DNA of 64,000 nt from Theocolax elegans (taxonomy: Eukaryota > Arthropoda > Insecta > Hymenoptera > Cerocephalidae). A program made the position numbers and the translations under genes. This document shows positions 34,980 through 44,289 of the stretch, piece by piece. Under the pieces are notes generated by a model that had not been told where the DNA came from, searched no databases, and saw only the letters and a list, made by a program, of their open reading frames with translations. Every line of letters starts with the position of its first letter. Position 1 is the stretch's first letter. The stretch lies in contig CM047428.1 in NCBI GenBank assembly GCA_026168455.1, positions 36,135,255 through 36,199,254 on the forward strand, in the 5' to 3' direction.

Positions 34980-35745
34980 TCACGAAAATTCCTTGAAAAA
35001 GTAATAGGGAAAAAGAAAAAAAATTTGCTTATCAGCTGTTTTCTCGTGTATGTCGTCAAGATTACGTTTGGGTTCAGGCATTTCTAACAGCATAAGTCGC
35101 ATACAATCATTATCTTTGCCTAATTGATGAATACCGAATAATAATCTTCTTGGTGTCTCACCCGTCGAATGATTAATCGTATTGTTAATCGAAAATTCCA
35201 TCTAATTTATTATTTTATCCCATTTTTCCAGATTTTCTATCAATTTCGCGATTCCCGGTGTAATTATGCGATTCATGTGTGCAACTTGTCCGTTCACTCT
35301 TGGAGTTCCTACTGCTGCTAGAACGTGTTGAATTACCTCTTTCTCAATAAAATCTTTAAATTCATTCGAACTGAAGGCTGTTCCTCTGCCACTTACTAGC
35401 CGCTTGAGTTTACTATAAACCCGAAAATATTCTTTTATTTTTTAATGGTCTCTGCTGCTTTAGTCGATTTACACGCGTATAATGTGACGAACTTCGTAAA
35501 ACCGTCAAGAACTATTAAAACACATTTATTTCCTTGCCTTCTTTTCTCTAGCGAACTTTTTGATCAACGTGTATCGTGTTAACAGGAATATTATCTTTCG
35601 CAATATTATGTAAATATACCTCGCGCTTACCGCTTCAGTAGAATATTCAATGCATTTTAAACAATTAGAAATGTATTATTTTAATCTCTTTCGCATTTGA
35701 AGAAACTAATATATCTTACTTAAATTACCAACTACTTTGTCTATG
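34980..35745 (-). pseudogene. Ty3/gypsy integrase fragment (core), reverse strand
   Basis: Reverse-strand pieces in order from 35745: the second half of the H2C2 zinc domain (ISNCLKCIEYS), then CVLIVLDGFTKFVTLYACKS (first catalytic Asp region), GTPRVNGQVAHMNRIITPGI (region of the catalytic Glu, here not kept as the usual VER) and MEFSINNTINHSTGETPRRL (C-terminal core). Several frame changes and stops. The first half of this zinc domain lies beyond the Penelope insertion, at 40955-41033. The fragment is the target into which that element inserted. Confidence 0.85.
35731..35745 (+). repeat. 15-bp target-site duplication, left copy
   Basis: ACTACTTTGTCTATG inside the gypsy integrase fragment, repeated at 40955-40969. 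Confidence 0.9.
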
Positions 35746-35845
35746 ATAAATATGATGAGCGCTCTCCATGGTAATTAGTAAGAATTTGTCGATCTGACGG
35801 AGGCGAAGGAAAAGAAAAAAAACACAAAAAGTTTTTCTTCCAAGC

Positions 35846-35880
35846 GACGTTTCGTTGGCTTGGTCTGCCAACCTCTTCAG
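35846..35880 (-). ncRNA. Penelope hammerhead motif, reverse-strand copy
   Basis: Same sequence as 38002-38036 in the pseudo-LTR of the inverted copy. Confidence 0.75.
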
Positions 35881-36089
35881 GCTATTTTTTATTGATAACA
35901 CACAAATAACAAATTAACAAAACGCACAAACAATATTGAAAAACTTAGATATAAAAAAATACCTTTTTTATAATCGGATAACCGATTCGTCAAGCGGTTA
36001 GATAAACAGTCAACATAAGCAAAACTCGGTGTATTTATATATATATATCGCTAAAGGTAGTGTAACGTAAACATTGTACAACTGTCAAA

Positions 36090-37478
36090 TCAGGCATTTA
36101 AATTTCTGAGTACTGGGAAATAAGAGCTATTTAAAAATCTAATATCGTCTTTCTTATTAATATTATTAACATCAAGTTTAATTTGTAACATTTCCGAAAT
36201 AAGACGCTTATTATAATTGATCTCCCTATCGACAATTTTTACACCATCCCAATCAAATTCATGTTTATTTAAAAACATATGTTGATTAATAACTGAATCA
36301 GTATTGTTATTCTTTTTGTCTTCATTAATCCTCGTTTTTAGTAAACGTTTAGTTTCACCAACGTAAGATGCAGGACAGTCTTTACAATTTAATTTATAAA
36401 CAACATTCATCTGTTCAAACTTTTTTGTACCATCTTTACCCAGTTTAATAATAGAGTTCAAACTTTTTTGAACTAAAGGTAGAGTTTGAATATTAACAGA
36501 CCTTAATATGCGAGATAATTTATCAAAATTCTGAGAAAAAGGTAATGGTAAATAGGCAAGACGTTTAATTCTGGAAGTAGATTGAATATTTTTTTTAAAT
36601 TTTAACTTATTTAGACGGAAGTGAATATTTTGTTTAATAAATTTGATATTGTAGTCATTGTCGATAAGTAGATTTTTTACAATATTTAAATTAGTTGTAT
36701 GATATCGTACATCTGATAATAAAAAAGCTCTGTCTACTAAATTATAAATAACATTCTTTTTTTGTTGAGTTGGATGATTTGAAAAATAATTAATCAATCG
36801 ACCAGAAGCTATGTGTTTTTGGTACCAATTTGTTATAATACGATCATTTTCTCTAATTAAGGTAATGTCAAGAAAATTGATTTTTTGGTTTATTTCTAAT
36901 TCTGAAGTAAATTGTAAATTTTTATTATATGAATTAAAAATATTTATAACTAAATTTACATGTTCTTTCTTAACACACAAGATAGTATCATCAACGTATC
37001 TAAAATAAAAAAGTGGTTTGCAATTATGTTCGTTCAATAATTTATTTAAGCAATCATTTTCCAAATCATCCATTACAATATCAGCAAATAACGGAGAAAT
37101 CGGAGAACCCATGGAAGTACCATGAATTTGTTGATAATAGATATTGTTAAAAACAAAATATGTATTATTGTAAAGAAATTTCGTACATACTAAGATCTCA
37201 TTGAACGGAATGCGACATTTATTATTAATAGAAGAAAAACGTTTTTCTAGACTATCTAATACTAAATTGCAAGGGATGTTAGTAAAAAGTGAAACAACAT
37301 CCAATGAAAGTAAAACATGATCATTGTCTAAAATAACATCCTTTAATTTTTCTTTCAACTGAAAACTATTGTTAATGTGAGATTTCGGTAATTTAATAGC
37401 TGTTTTTAATTCTATGTAAATTATTTTAGCAAGAAAATGTGTAGGGCTATTAACTAAAGAAATGATAGGTCTTAACGG
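36090..37478 (-). CDS. Truncated Penelope RT/GIY-YIG protein
   Basis: About 460 codons open without interruption, from within RT (before the LSLDVVSLFTNIP palm motif) through YFRYVDDTILC to the C-terminal endonuclease (VYKLNCKDCPASYVGETKRL). The N-terminal ~400 residues are missing. A frame artefact adds a few codons from the neighbouring inverted piece up to 37514. There is no natural start codon, so it is not expected to make protein. Confidence 0.85.
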   Translation of the reverse strand, partial: PLRPIISLVNSPTHFLAKIIYIELKTAIKLPKSHINNSFQLKEKLKDVILDNDHVLLSLDVVSLFTNIPCNLVLDSLEKRFSSINNKCRIPFNEILVCTKFLYNNTYFVFNNIYYQQIHGTSMGSPISPLFADIVMDDLENDCLNKLLNEHNCKPLFYFRYVDDTILCVKKEHVNLVINIFNSYNKNLQFTSELEINQKINFLDITLIRENDRIITNWYQKHIASGRLINYFSNHPTQQKKNVIYNLVDRAFLLSDVRYHTTNLNIVKNLLIDNDYNIKFIKQNIHFRLNKLKFKKNIQSTSRIKRLAYLPLPFSQNFDKLSRILRSVNIQTLPLVQKSLNSIIKLGKDGTKKFEQMNVVYKLNCKDCPASYVGETKRLLKTRINEDKKNNNTDSVINQHMFLNKHEFDWDGVKIVDREINYNKRLISEMLQIKLDVNNINKKDDIRFLNSSYFPVLRNLNA

Positions 37479-37792
37479 TTGTTTATAAATTAAATTGTAA
37501 AGACTGTCCTGCATCTTACGTTGGTGAAACTAAACGTTTACTAAAAATGAGGATTAATGAACACAAAAAGAATAACAATACTGATTCAGTTATTAATCAA
37601 CATATGTTTTTAAATAAACATGAATTTGATTGGGATGGTGTAAAAATTGTCGATAGGGAGATCAATTATAAAAAGCGTCTTATTTCGGAAATGTTACACA
37701 TTAAACTTGATGTTAATAATATTAATAAGAAAGACGATATTAGATTTTTAAATAGCTCTTATTTCCCAGTTCTCAGAAATTTAAATGCCTGA
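37479..37792 (+). pseudogene. Penelope C-terminal fragment (GIY-YIG), tandem upstream copy
   Basis: Forward-strand remnant beginning at VVYKLNCKDCPASYVGE and running to the same stop as the intact ORF, followed by a pseudo-LTR and the full copy. This is the 5'-truncated upstream member of a tandem pair. Confidence 0.9.
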
Positions 37793-38112
37793 TTTGACAG
37801 TTGTACAATGTTTACGTTACACTACCTTTAGCGATATATATATATAAATACACCGAGTTTTGCTTATGTTGACTGTTTATCTAACCGCTTGACGAATCGG
37901 TTATCCGATTATAAAAAAGGTATTTTTTTATATCTAAGTTTTTCAATATTGTTTGTGCGTTCTGTTAATTTGTTATTTGTGTGTTATCAATAAAAAATAG
38001 CCTGAAGAGGTTGGCAGACCAAGCCAACGAAACGTCGCTTGGAAGAAAAACTTTTTGTGTTTTTTTTCTTTTCCTTCGCCTCCGTCAGATCGACAAATTC
38101 TTACTAATTACC
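37793..38112 (+). mobile_element. Penelope pseudo-LTR, copy upstream of the intact ORF
   Basis: About 320 bp shared by all copies: GATTTGACAGTTGTACAATG, then CCGCTTGACGAATCGGTTAT, a hammerhead motif (38002-38036), then CCTCCGTCAGATCGACAAAT, ending just before the ORF ATG at 38113. It probably contains the promoter and the RNA-processing ribozyme. Confidence 0.9.
38002..38036 (+). ncRNA. Minimal type I hammerhead motif in the Penelope pseudo-LTR
   Basis: Core CTGAAGA (position 7 is free in the consensus), stem II GTTGGC/GCCAAC around AGACCAA, core GAAA, then CGTC. ACGT is self-complementary, the dimer-forming stem III known from Penelope hammerheads; predicted cleavage after the final C. One extra G lies before stem II. 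Stem I pairs only about three bases (AGC with GCT). Repeated at 40854-40888, 41909-41943 and 43103-43137, and on the reverse strand at 35846-35880. Confidence 0.75.
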
Positions 38113-40644
38113 ATGGAGAGCGCTCATCATATTTATGAAAACCTGAGTCTTCGATCGGAAATGGACTCAAAACGATACTCCTACTTCAAATATATCGAAG
38201 TAAATTATGGTTCGCACATCAAAAAGTACTTGAAGAATTGGATGAATCTTAACTACCGACTTGCTGGGGTAACATCACAGAGATCGTTCCTCGTCAAATG
38301 CAGACACAGTGACATTGTTCCACAGCATATTCTTGACATAAGTAAGCGTTTTAAAGCCCTGTCCTTCCAAAGTTTTACTTGTAAAAACAAAATCAAGGAT
38401 TTTAAGAACTATTTTTTAAGAAAAATTTTGAATCTGGAAATTAGAGATATTAATTTTCATATAAATTTTATTCAGAAATCTCTTAATAATCTTAAACAAA
38501 AAATTTATGATTGTGTGACAGATAAAGATGTATTTAAAGTTTTCTTTGACATGACTACTCAGAAATATTTTAAGTTACGAAGTAAACACGATGCTCTATT
38601 ACTGAAAAAATTTGAACACTTAAAGGATTTAAAAATTAAATCATTAAATACAATGGTGACTATGTCAGATAATAACAGCTGGTTAATAAATTTAACAAAA
38701 ATAGATATTCCTAATGAAGTTAAAGACATTGTTACTCTTGGTCCGAATTTTAGTCTTAAATCGAATTTATCGAATCCAATAGTTATTGATATCATTAAAA
38801 GCACGGAAAATTGTTTGCAAACTTTAGATATCAGTAAAGTTGTTAGTTCAAATATTAGAGAACAAGTGATAAATAACATCAGTTTAACCATAAAAACAAA
38901 AACTCATTTAGATAGTAAAGAAAAAGTACTTATCAATAAAATTAATACTACAAAAATTTTTTTAAATAACAATCCAAACATATTTTTTACTACTTCGGAT
39001 AAAGGTAACAAAACAGTTTGTATGTACAAATCCGATTATGTTACAAAAATGACTAACATTTTTTCGGATAATACTGTCTATAGGTGTATTTCTAAGAATC
39101 CATTAAAAAACTTACAATCTTCTACTTCTAAAATTTTGAAACATTTAAATAATCATGAATTTTTACAACACAAATTTCACACTAATGCACTCACCTGTTC
39201 TAATACTTGTTTAGCGAAAGGTTATGGTTTACCAAAAATCCATAAGATTGATAACCCGTTAAGACCTATCATTTCTTTAGTTAATAGCCCTACACATTTT
39301 CTTGCTAAAATAATTTACAATGAATTAAAAACAGCTATTAAATTACCGAAATCTCACATTAACAATAGTTTTCAGTTGAAAGAAAAATTAAAGGATGTTA
39401 TTTTAGACAATGATCATGTTTTACTTTCATTGGATGTTGTTTCACTTTTTACTAACATCCCTTGCAATTTAGTATTAGATAGTCTAGAAAAACGTTTTTC
39501 TTCTATTAATAATAAATGTCGCATTCCGTTCAATGAGATCTTAGTATGTACGAAATTTCTTTACAATAATACATATTTTGTTTTTAACAATATCTATTAT
39601 CAACAAATTCATGGTACTCCCATGGGTTCTCCGATTTCTCCGTTATTTGCTGATATTGTAATGGATGATTTGGAAAATGATTGCTTAAATAAATTATTGA
39701 ACGAACATAATTGCAAACCACTTTTTTATTTTAGATACGTTGATGATACTATCTTGTGTGTTAAGAAAGAACATGTAAATTTAGTTATAAATATTTTTAA
39801 TTCATATAATAAAAATTTACAATTTACTTCAGAATTAGAAATAAACCAAAAAATCAATTTTCTTGACATTACCTTAATTAGAGAAAATGATCGTATTATA
39901 ACAAATTGGTACCAAAAACCCATAGCTTCTGGTCGATTGATTACTTATTTTTCAAATCATCCAACTCAACAAAAAAAGAATGTTATTTATAATTTAGTAG
40001 ACAGAGCTTTTTTATTATCAGATGTACGATATCATACAACTAATTTAAATATTGTAAAAAATCTACTTATCGACAATGACTACAATATCAAATTTATTAA
40101 ACATAATATTCACTTCCGTCTAAATAAGTTAAAATTTAAAAAAAATATTCAATCTACTTCCAGAATTAAACGTCTTGCCTATTTACCATTACCTTTTTCT
40201 CAGAATTTTGATAAATTATCTCGCATATTAAGGTCTGTTAATATTCAAACTCTACCATTAGTTCAAAAAAGTTTGAACTCTATTATTAAACTGGGTAAAG
40301 ATGGTACAAAAAAGTTTGAACAGATGAATGTTGTTTATAAATTAAATTGTAAAGACTGTCCTGCATCTTACGTTGGTGAAACTAAACGTTTACTAAAAAC
40401 GAGGATTAATGAACACAAAAAGAATAACAATACTGATTCAGTTATTAATCAACATATGTTTTTAAATAAACATGAATTTGATTGGGATGGTGTAAAAATT
40501 GTCGATAGGGAGATCAATTATAAAAAGCGTCTTATTTCGGAAATGTTACACATTAAACTTGATGTTAATAATATTAATAAGAAAGACGATATTAGATTTT
40601 TAAATAGCTCTTATTTCCCAGTTCTCAGAAATTTAAATGCCTGA
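38113..40644 (+). CDS. Penelope-like element RT plus GIY-YIG endonuclease, intact
   Basis: An uninterrupted ORF of 843 residues. I chose the ATG at 38113 (ACCATGG context) over an upstream GTG that would translate the ribozyme. RT motifs in order: SDKGNKTVCMYK (about 295), YGLPKIHK (about 370), RPIISLV, LSLDVVSLFTNIP (about 437), GSPISPLFADIVMDDL (about 507) and catalytic YVDD (542-545). GIY-YIG endonuclease from about 740: VYKLNCKDCPASYVGETKRL, then RINEHK. In this family one protein copies element RNA and cuts the target. Pseudo-LTRs flank it. It is the most complete non-LTR coding unit here and may be active. Confidence 0.95.
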   Translation: MESAHHIYENLSLRSEMDSKRYSYFKYIEVNYGSHIKKYLKNWMNLNYRLAGVTSQRSFLVKCRHSDIVPQHILDISKRFKALSFQSFTCKNKIKDFKNYFLRKILNLEIRDINFHINFIQKSLNNLKQKIYDCVTDKDVFKVFFDMTTQKYFKLRSKHDALLLKKFEHLKDLKIKSLNTMVTMSDNNSWLINLTKIDIPNEVKDIVTLGPNFSLKSNLSNPIVIDIIKSTENCLQTLDISKVVSSNIREQVINNISLTIKTKTHLDSKEKVLINKINTTKIFLNNNPNIFFTTSDKGNKTVCMYKSDYVTKMTNIFSDNTVYRCISKNPLKNLQSSTSKILKHLNNHEFLQHKFHTNALTCSNTCLAKGYGLPKIHKIDNPLRPIISLVNSPTHFLAKIIYNELKTAIKLPKSHINNSFQLKEKLKDVILDNDHVLLSLDVVSLFTNIPCNLVLDSLEKRFSSINNKCRIPFNEILVCTKFLYNNTYFVFNNIYYQQIHGTPMGSPISPLFADIVMDDLENDCLNKLLNEHNCKPLFYFRYVDDTILCVKKEHVNLVINIFNSYNKNLQFTSELEINQKINFLDITLIRENDRIITNWYQKPIASGRLITYFSNHPTQQKKNVIYNLVDRAFLLSDVRYHTTNLNIVKNLLIDNDYNIKFIKHNIHFRLNKLKFKKNIQSTSRIKRLAYLPLPFSQNFDKLSRILRSVNIQTLPLVQKSLNSIIKLGKDGTKKFEQMNVVYKLNCKDCPASYVGETKRLLKTRINEHKKNNNTDSVINQHMFLNKHEFDWDGVKIVDREINYKKRLISEMLHIKLDVNNINKKDDIRFLNSSYFPVLRNLNA

Positions 40645-40954
40645 TTTGACAGTTGTACAATGTTTACGTTACACTACCTTTAGCGATATATATATATAAA
40701 TACACCGAGTTTTGCTTATGTTGACTGTTTATCTAACCGCTTGACGAATCGGTTATCCGATTATAAAAAAGGTATTTTTTTATATCTAAGTTTTTCAATA
40801 TTGTTTGTGCGTTCTGTTAATTTGTTATTTGTGTGTTATCAATAAAAAATAGCCTGAAGAGGTTGGCAGACCAAGCCAACGAAACGTCGCTTGGAAGAAA
40901 AACTTTTTGTGTTTTTTTTCTTTTCCTTCGCCTCCGTCAGATCGACAAATTCTT
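40645..40954 (+). mobile_element. Penelope pseudo-LTR downstream of the intact ORF
   Basis: Matches 37793-38112 except that it stops at AAATTCTT and joins gypsy integrase sequence at the right target duplication. Contains a hammerhead motif at 40854-40888. Confidence 0.9.
40854..40888 (+). ncRNA. Penelope hammerhead motif
   Basis: Identical to 38002-38036. Confidence 0.75.
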
Positions 40955-41033
40955 ACTACTTTGTCTATGCCTAAATGTCCTAAAGCATCGTGATTTGTTC
41001 GAATCACATTTGGTATCATCGCGTGTGGAACAA
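40955..41033 (-). pseudogene. Gypsy integrase zinc-domain fragment
   Basis: Reverse-strand MIPNVIRTNHDALGHLGIDK is the His-His half of the H2C2 domain, continuous with 35745 once the Penelope insertion is removed. The first 15 bases are the right target duplication. At about 41033 it switches to Penelope sequence at a shared AACAAAAAAAG. Confidence 0.88.
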
Positions 41034-41697
41034 AAAAAGAATGTTATTTATAATTTAGTAGACAGAGCTTTTTTATTATCAGATGTACGATATCATACAA
41101 CTAATTTAAATATTGTAAAAAATCTACTTATCGACAATGACTACAATATCAAATTTATTAAACAAATATTCACTTCCGTCTAAATAAGTTAAAATTTAAA
41201 AAAAATATTCAATCTACTTCCAGAATTAAACGTCTTGCCTATTTACCATTACCTTTTTCTCAGAATTTTGATAAATTATCTCGCATATTAAGGTCTGTTA
41301 ATATTCAAACTCTACCATTAGTTCAAAAAAGTTTGAACTCTATTATTAACTGGGTAAAGATGGTACAAAAAGTTTGAACAGATGAATGTTGTTTATAAAT
41401 TAAATTGTAAAGACTGTCCTGCATCTTACGTTGGTGAAACTAAACGTTTACTAAAAACGAGGATTAATGAACACAAAAAGAATAACAATACTGATTCAGT
41501 TATTAATCAACATATGTTTTTAAATAAACATGAATTTGATTGGGATGGTGTAAAATTGTCGATAGGGAGATCAATTATAAAAGCGTCTTATTTCGGAAAT
41601 GTTACACATTAAACTTGATGTTAATAATATTAATAAGAAAGACGATATTAGATTTTTAAATAGCTCTTATTTCCCAGTTCTCAGAAATTTAAATGCC
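41034..41697 (+). pseudogene. Penelope C-terminal fragment, third copy, frame broken
   Basis: Matches the intact ORF from KNVIYNLVDRAF to the stop. It is broken by single-base losses, nearly all in A or T runs (near 41165, 41349, 41370, 41556 and 41581). No RT active site. Followed by its own pseudo-LTR. Confidence 0.9.
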
Positions 41698-42010
41698 TGA
41701 TTTGACAGTTGTACAATGTTTACGTTACACTACCTTTAGCGATATATATATATAAATACACCGAGTTTTGCTTATGTTGACTGTTTATCTAACCGCTTGA
41801 CGAATCGGTTATCCGATTATAAAAAAGGTATTTTTTTATATCTAAGTTTTTCAATATTGTTGTGCGTTCTGTTAATTTGTTATTTGTGTGTTATCAATAA
41901 AAAATAGCCTGAAGAGGTTGGCAGACCAAGCCAACGAAACGTCGCTTGGAAGAAAAACTTTTTGTGTTTTTTTTTCTTTTCCTTCGCCTCCGTCAGATCG
42001 ACAAATTCTT
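41698..42010 (+). mobile_element. Penelope pseudo-LTR, third copy
   Basis: Same sequence with minor indels, including GTTGTGCG in place of GTTTGTGCG. Joins gypsy sequence at the same base as 40954/40955, so this junction was duplicated rather than created by a new insertion. Hammerhead motif at 41909-41943. Confidence 0.9.
41909..41943 (+). ncRNA. Penelope hammerhead motif
   Basis: Identical core to 38002-38036. Confidence 0.75.
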
Positions 42011-42311
42011 ACTACTTTGTCTATGCCTAAATGTCCTAAAGCATCGTGATTTGTTCGAATCACATTTGGTATCATCGCGTGTGGAACAAAAAAAGTAATT
42101 TTTTCAACTTATCTTTTCTGTACACTAACCCATTTGTAGTTCAAAATTAGGTAGGTCATATCGACATATCGACTCGGTTTTGACATATCGACAAGGTCTG
42201 TTCAAAAGTGTTACCTTCTATTACAAGTACAGCATGACATCTACTGAACGCGTCTACATGATTTATCCGTCTTCCGGGTTTATGTTGTATATAGTATTCA
42301 TATTTTAATAA
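42011..42311 (-). pseudogene. Gypsy RNase H end and integrase start
   Basis: Reverse strand from 42311: YEYYIQHKPGRRINHVDAFS (end of RNase H, normally ...NHVDALSR), then a connecting region, then MIPNVIRTNHDALGHLGIDK (integrase zinc domain). Frame breaks occur between the parts. Interrupted on the high side by a MITE. Confidence 0.85.
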
Positions 42312-42600
42312 ACAAAATCTCACGTGAGAACTCATGTCAAAATCTCGTGTGAATTTTCAATCGGAACGCTGCTCAAACTTCCGAAAAAATAAGAAATCAA
42401 TTAAAGAATATGGGGGTCACTTTTTTAGTGATAACACCCCCCAGATAAGCTCAAAAATTAAGATTTTAAAGCGATTCAGACATATCTATGATTTTTTTAA
42501 TTTCTCACGTGAGATCTCACATTAGGAATTAAAAAAAAAATCATAAATATGTCTGAATCGCTTTAAAACCTTAATTTTGAGTTCTCATGAGAGATTTTGT
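42312..42600. mobile_element. 289-bp inverted-repeat MITE inside gypsy RNase H, copy A
   Basis: Outer arms ACAAAATCTCACGTGAGAACTC and the near-complement ending GAGAGATTTTGT; inner arms AAAGCGATTCAGACATAT and complement. It splits the gypsy RNase H reading between RWLP and YEYY. TA-like flanks suggest a Tc1/mariner-type MITE, but the duplication is only 2 bp and ambiguous. Confidence 0.75.
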
Positions 42601-42835
42601 ATTAGGGTAACCATCGAGAAACACGGGGGTTCATATCTTGTTTACTTAGTACCAAACGGAAACTGTCATAATCGAATATGACTTTAAATTTGATTCTAGA
42701 CAATACTGTATATTTTAATTGCGTTTACTATAGTAAGACATTCGTGCCCGAAACTGTGATATTTTACCTCGGCCGGGCTCGTTCGCTGGCTGAAACAAGC
42801 TATAGGACAGAACAAATTATATATATTATATATTC
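42601..42835 (-). pseudogene. Gypsy RNase H fragment, copy A
   Basis: Reverse-strand PIACFSQRTSPAEVKYHSFG, then VNAIK, then (frame changed) KFKVIFDYDSFRLVLSKQDM and NPRVSRWLP: the middle and end of a gypsy RNase H domain. Beyond 42835 only AT-rich sequence remains. Confidence 0.85.
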
Positions 42836-42940
42836 ATTATTATATATTTAAAAATATGTATGAAATGATAATAATTTCTATTTTTTTGCTTTTTGTTTTT
42901 TTAATTATTATATTTATTAATAATTTTATTATTTACAAAT

Positions 42941-43203
42941 ATATATAAATACACCGAGTTTTGCTTATGTTGACTGTTTATCTAACCGCTTGACGAATCG
43001 GTTATCCGATTATAAAAAAGGTATTTTTTTATATCTAAGTTTTTCAATATTGTTTGTGCGTTCTGTTAATTTGTTATTTGTGTGTTATCAATAAAAAATA
43101 GCCTGAAGAGGTTGGCAGACCAAGCCAACGAAACGTCGCTTGGAAGAAAAACTTTTTGTGTTTTTTTTCTTTTCCTTCGCCTCCGTCAGATCGACAAATT
43201 CTT
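42941..43203 (+). mobile_element. Penelope pseudo-LTR, partial copy in duplicated unit B
   Basis: Begins in ATATATAAATACACCGAG and repeats the end of the pseudo-LTR with its hammerhead (43103-43137). First part of tandem unit B. Confidence 0.9.
43103..43137 (+). ncRNA. Penelope hammerhead motif
   Basis: Identical core to 38002-38036. Confidence 0.75.
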
Positions 43204-43505
43204 ACTACTTTGTCTATGCCTAAATGTCCTAAAGCATCGTGATTTGTTCGAATCACATTTGGTATCATCGCGTGTGGAACAAAAAAAGTAATTTTTTCAA
43301 CTTATCTTTTCTGTACACTAACCCATTTTGTAGTTCAAAATTAGGTAGGTCATATCGACATATCGACTCGGTTTTGACATATCGACAAGGTCTGTTCAAA
43401 AGTGTTACCTTCTATTACAAGTACAGCATGACATCTACTGAACGCGTCTACATGATTTATCCGTCTTCCGGGTTTATGTTGTATATAGTATTCATATTTT
43501 AATAA
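43204..43505 (-). pseudogene. Gypsy RNase H end and integrase start, copy B
   Basis: Near-identical to 42011-42311, differing by one T in a run (CCATTTTG versus CCATTTG). Confidence 0.85.
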
Positions 43506-43795
43506 ACAAAATCTCACGTGAGAACTCATGTCAAAATCTCGTGTGAATTTTCAATCGGAACGCTGCTCAAACTTCCGAAAAAATAAGAAATCAATTAAAG
43601 AATATGGGGGTCACTTTTTTAGTGATAACACCCCCCAGATAAGCTCAAAAATTAAGATTTTAAAGCGATTCAGACATATCTATGATTTTTTTTAATTTCT
43701 CACGTGAGATCTCACATTAGGAATTAAAAAAAAAATCATAAATATGTCTGAATCGCTTTAAAACCTTAATTTTGAGTTCTCATGAGAGATTTTGT
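43506..43795. mobile_element. Inverted-repeat MITE, copy B
   Basis: Near-identical to 42312-42600 and present only because the host segment was duplicated. Confidence 0.75.
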
Positions 43796-44029
43796 ATTAG
43801 GGTAACCATCGAGAAACACGGGGGTTCATATCTTGTTTACTTAGTACCAAACGGAAACTGTCATAATCGAATATGACTTTAAATTTGATTCTAGACAATA
43901 CTGTATATTTTAATTGCGTTTACTATAGTAAGACATTCGTGCCCGAAACTGTGATATTTTACCTCGGCCGGGCTCGTTCGCTGGCTGAAACAAGCTATAG
44001 GACAGAACAAATTATATATATTATATATT
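43796..44029 (-). pseudogene. Gypsy RNase H fragment, copy B
   Basis: Near-identical to 42601-42835. Confidence 0.85.
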
Positions 44030-44289
44030 CATTATTATTATATATTTAAAAATATGTATGAAATGATAATAATTTCTATTTTTTTGCTTTTTGTTTTTTT
44101 AATTATTATATTTATTAATAATTTTATTATTTACAAATATTTTTAAATTATCTTTTGATGTTTTATACTTTGTGAAAGGATTGACCTTGAGCTTTATTTG
44201 TAGCTTATTTCATATGAAAAGGAATTTGCCTGTTACTTATTTCTACTGTTATAACATATTGTTTTACATCTTTGATTATAATAATATAA

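Larger units (their letters stand above)
35746..37478 (-). mobile_element. Penelope-like element, inverted 5'-truncated copy
   Basis: Reverse-strand copy comprising the RT from RPIISLVNSP onward (open 36090 to about 37478), the GIY-YIG domain, then the pseudo-LTR and first eight codons of the ORF (ending at 35746). The RT active-site YVDD and the GIY-YIG motifs match the intact copy. The join with forward-strand sequence is at about 37478. An inverted truncated copy attached to a full one is a typical Penelope arrangement. Confidence 0.9.
41744..44138 (+). repeat. Tandem segmental duplication, two 1.2-kb units
   Basis: Unit A (41744-42940) and unit B (42941-44138) carry the same order: end of Penelope pseudo-LTR, gypsy integrase/RNase H, MITE, gypsy RNase H, AT-rich tail ending ATTTACAAAT. 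Differences are a few single-base and short AT indels, so the duplication is recent or an assembly artefact. Confidence 0.88.

Noticed and set aside
37981..38112. N-terminal extension of the Penelope ORF from a GTG
   Set aside because: It would translate the pseudo-LTR and ribozyme; the ATG at 38113 has a good context and matches the family start.
38559..38891. Reverse ORF of 110 codons inside the Penelope gene
   Set aside because: Antisense shadow with no support.
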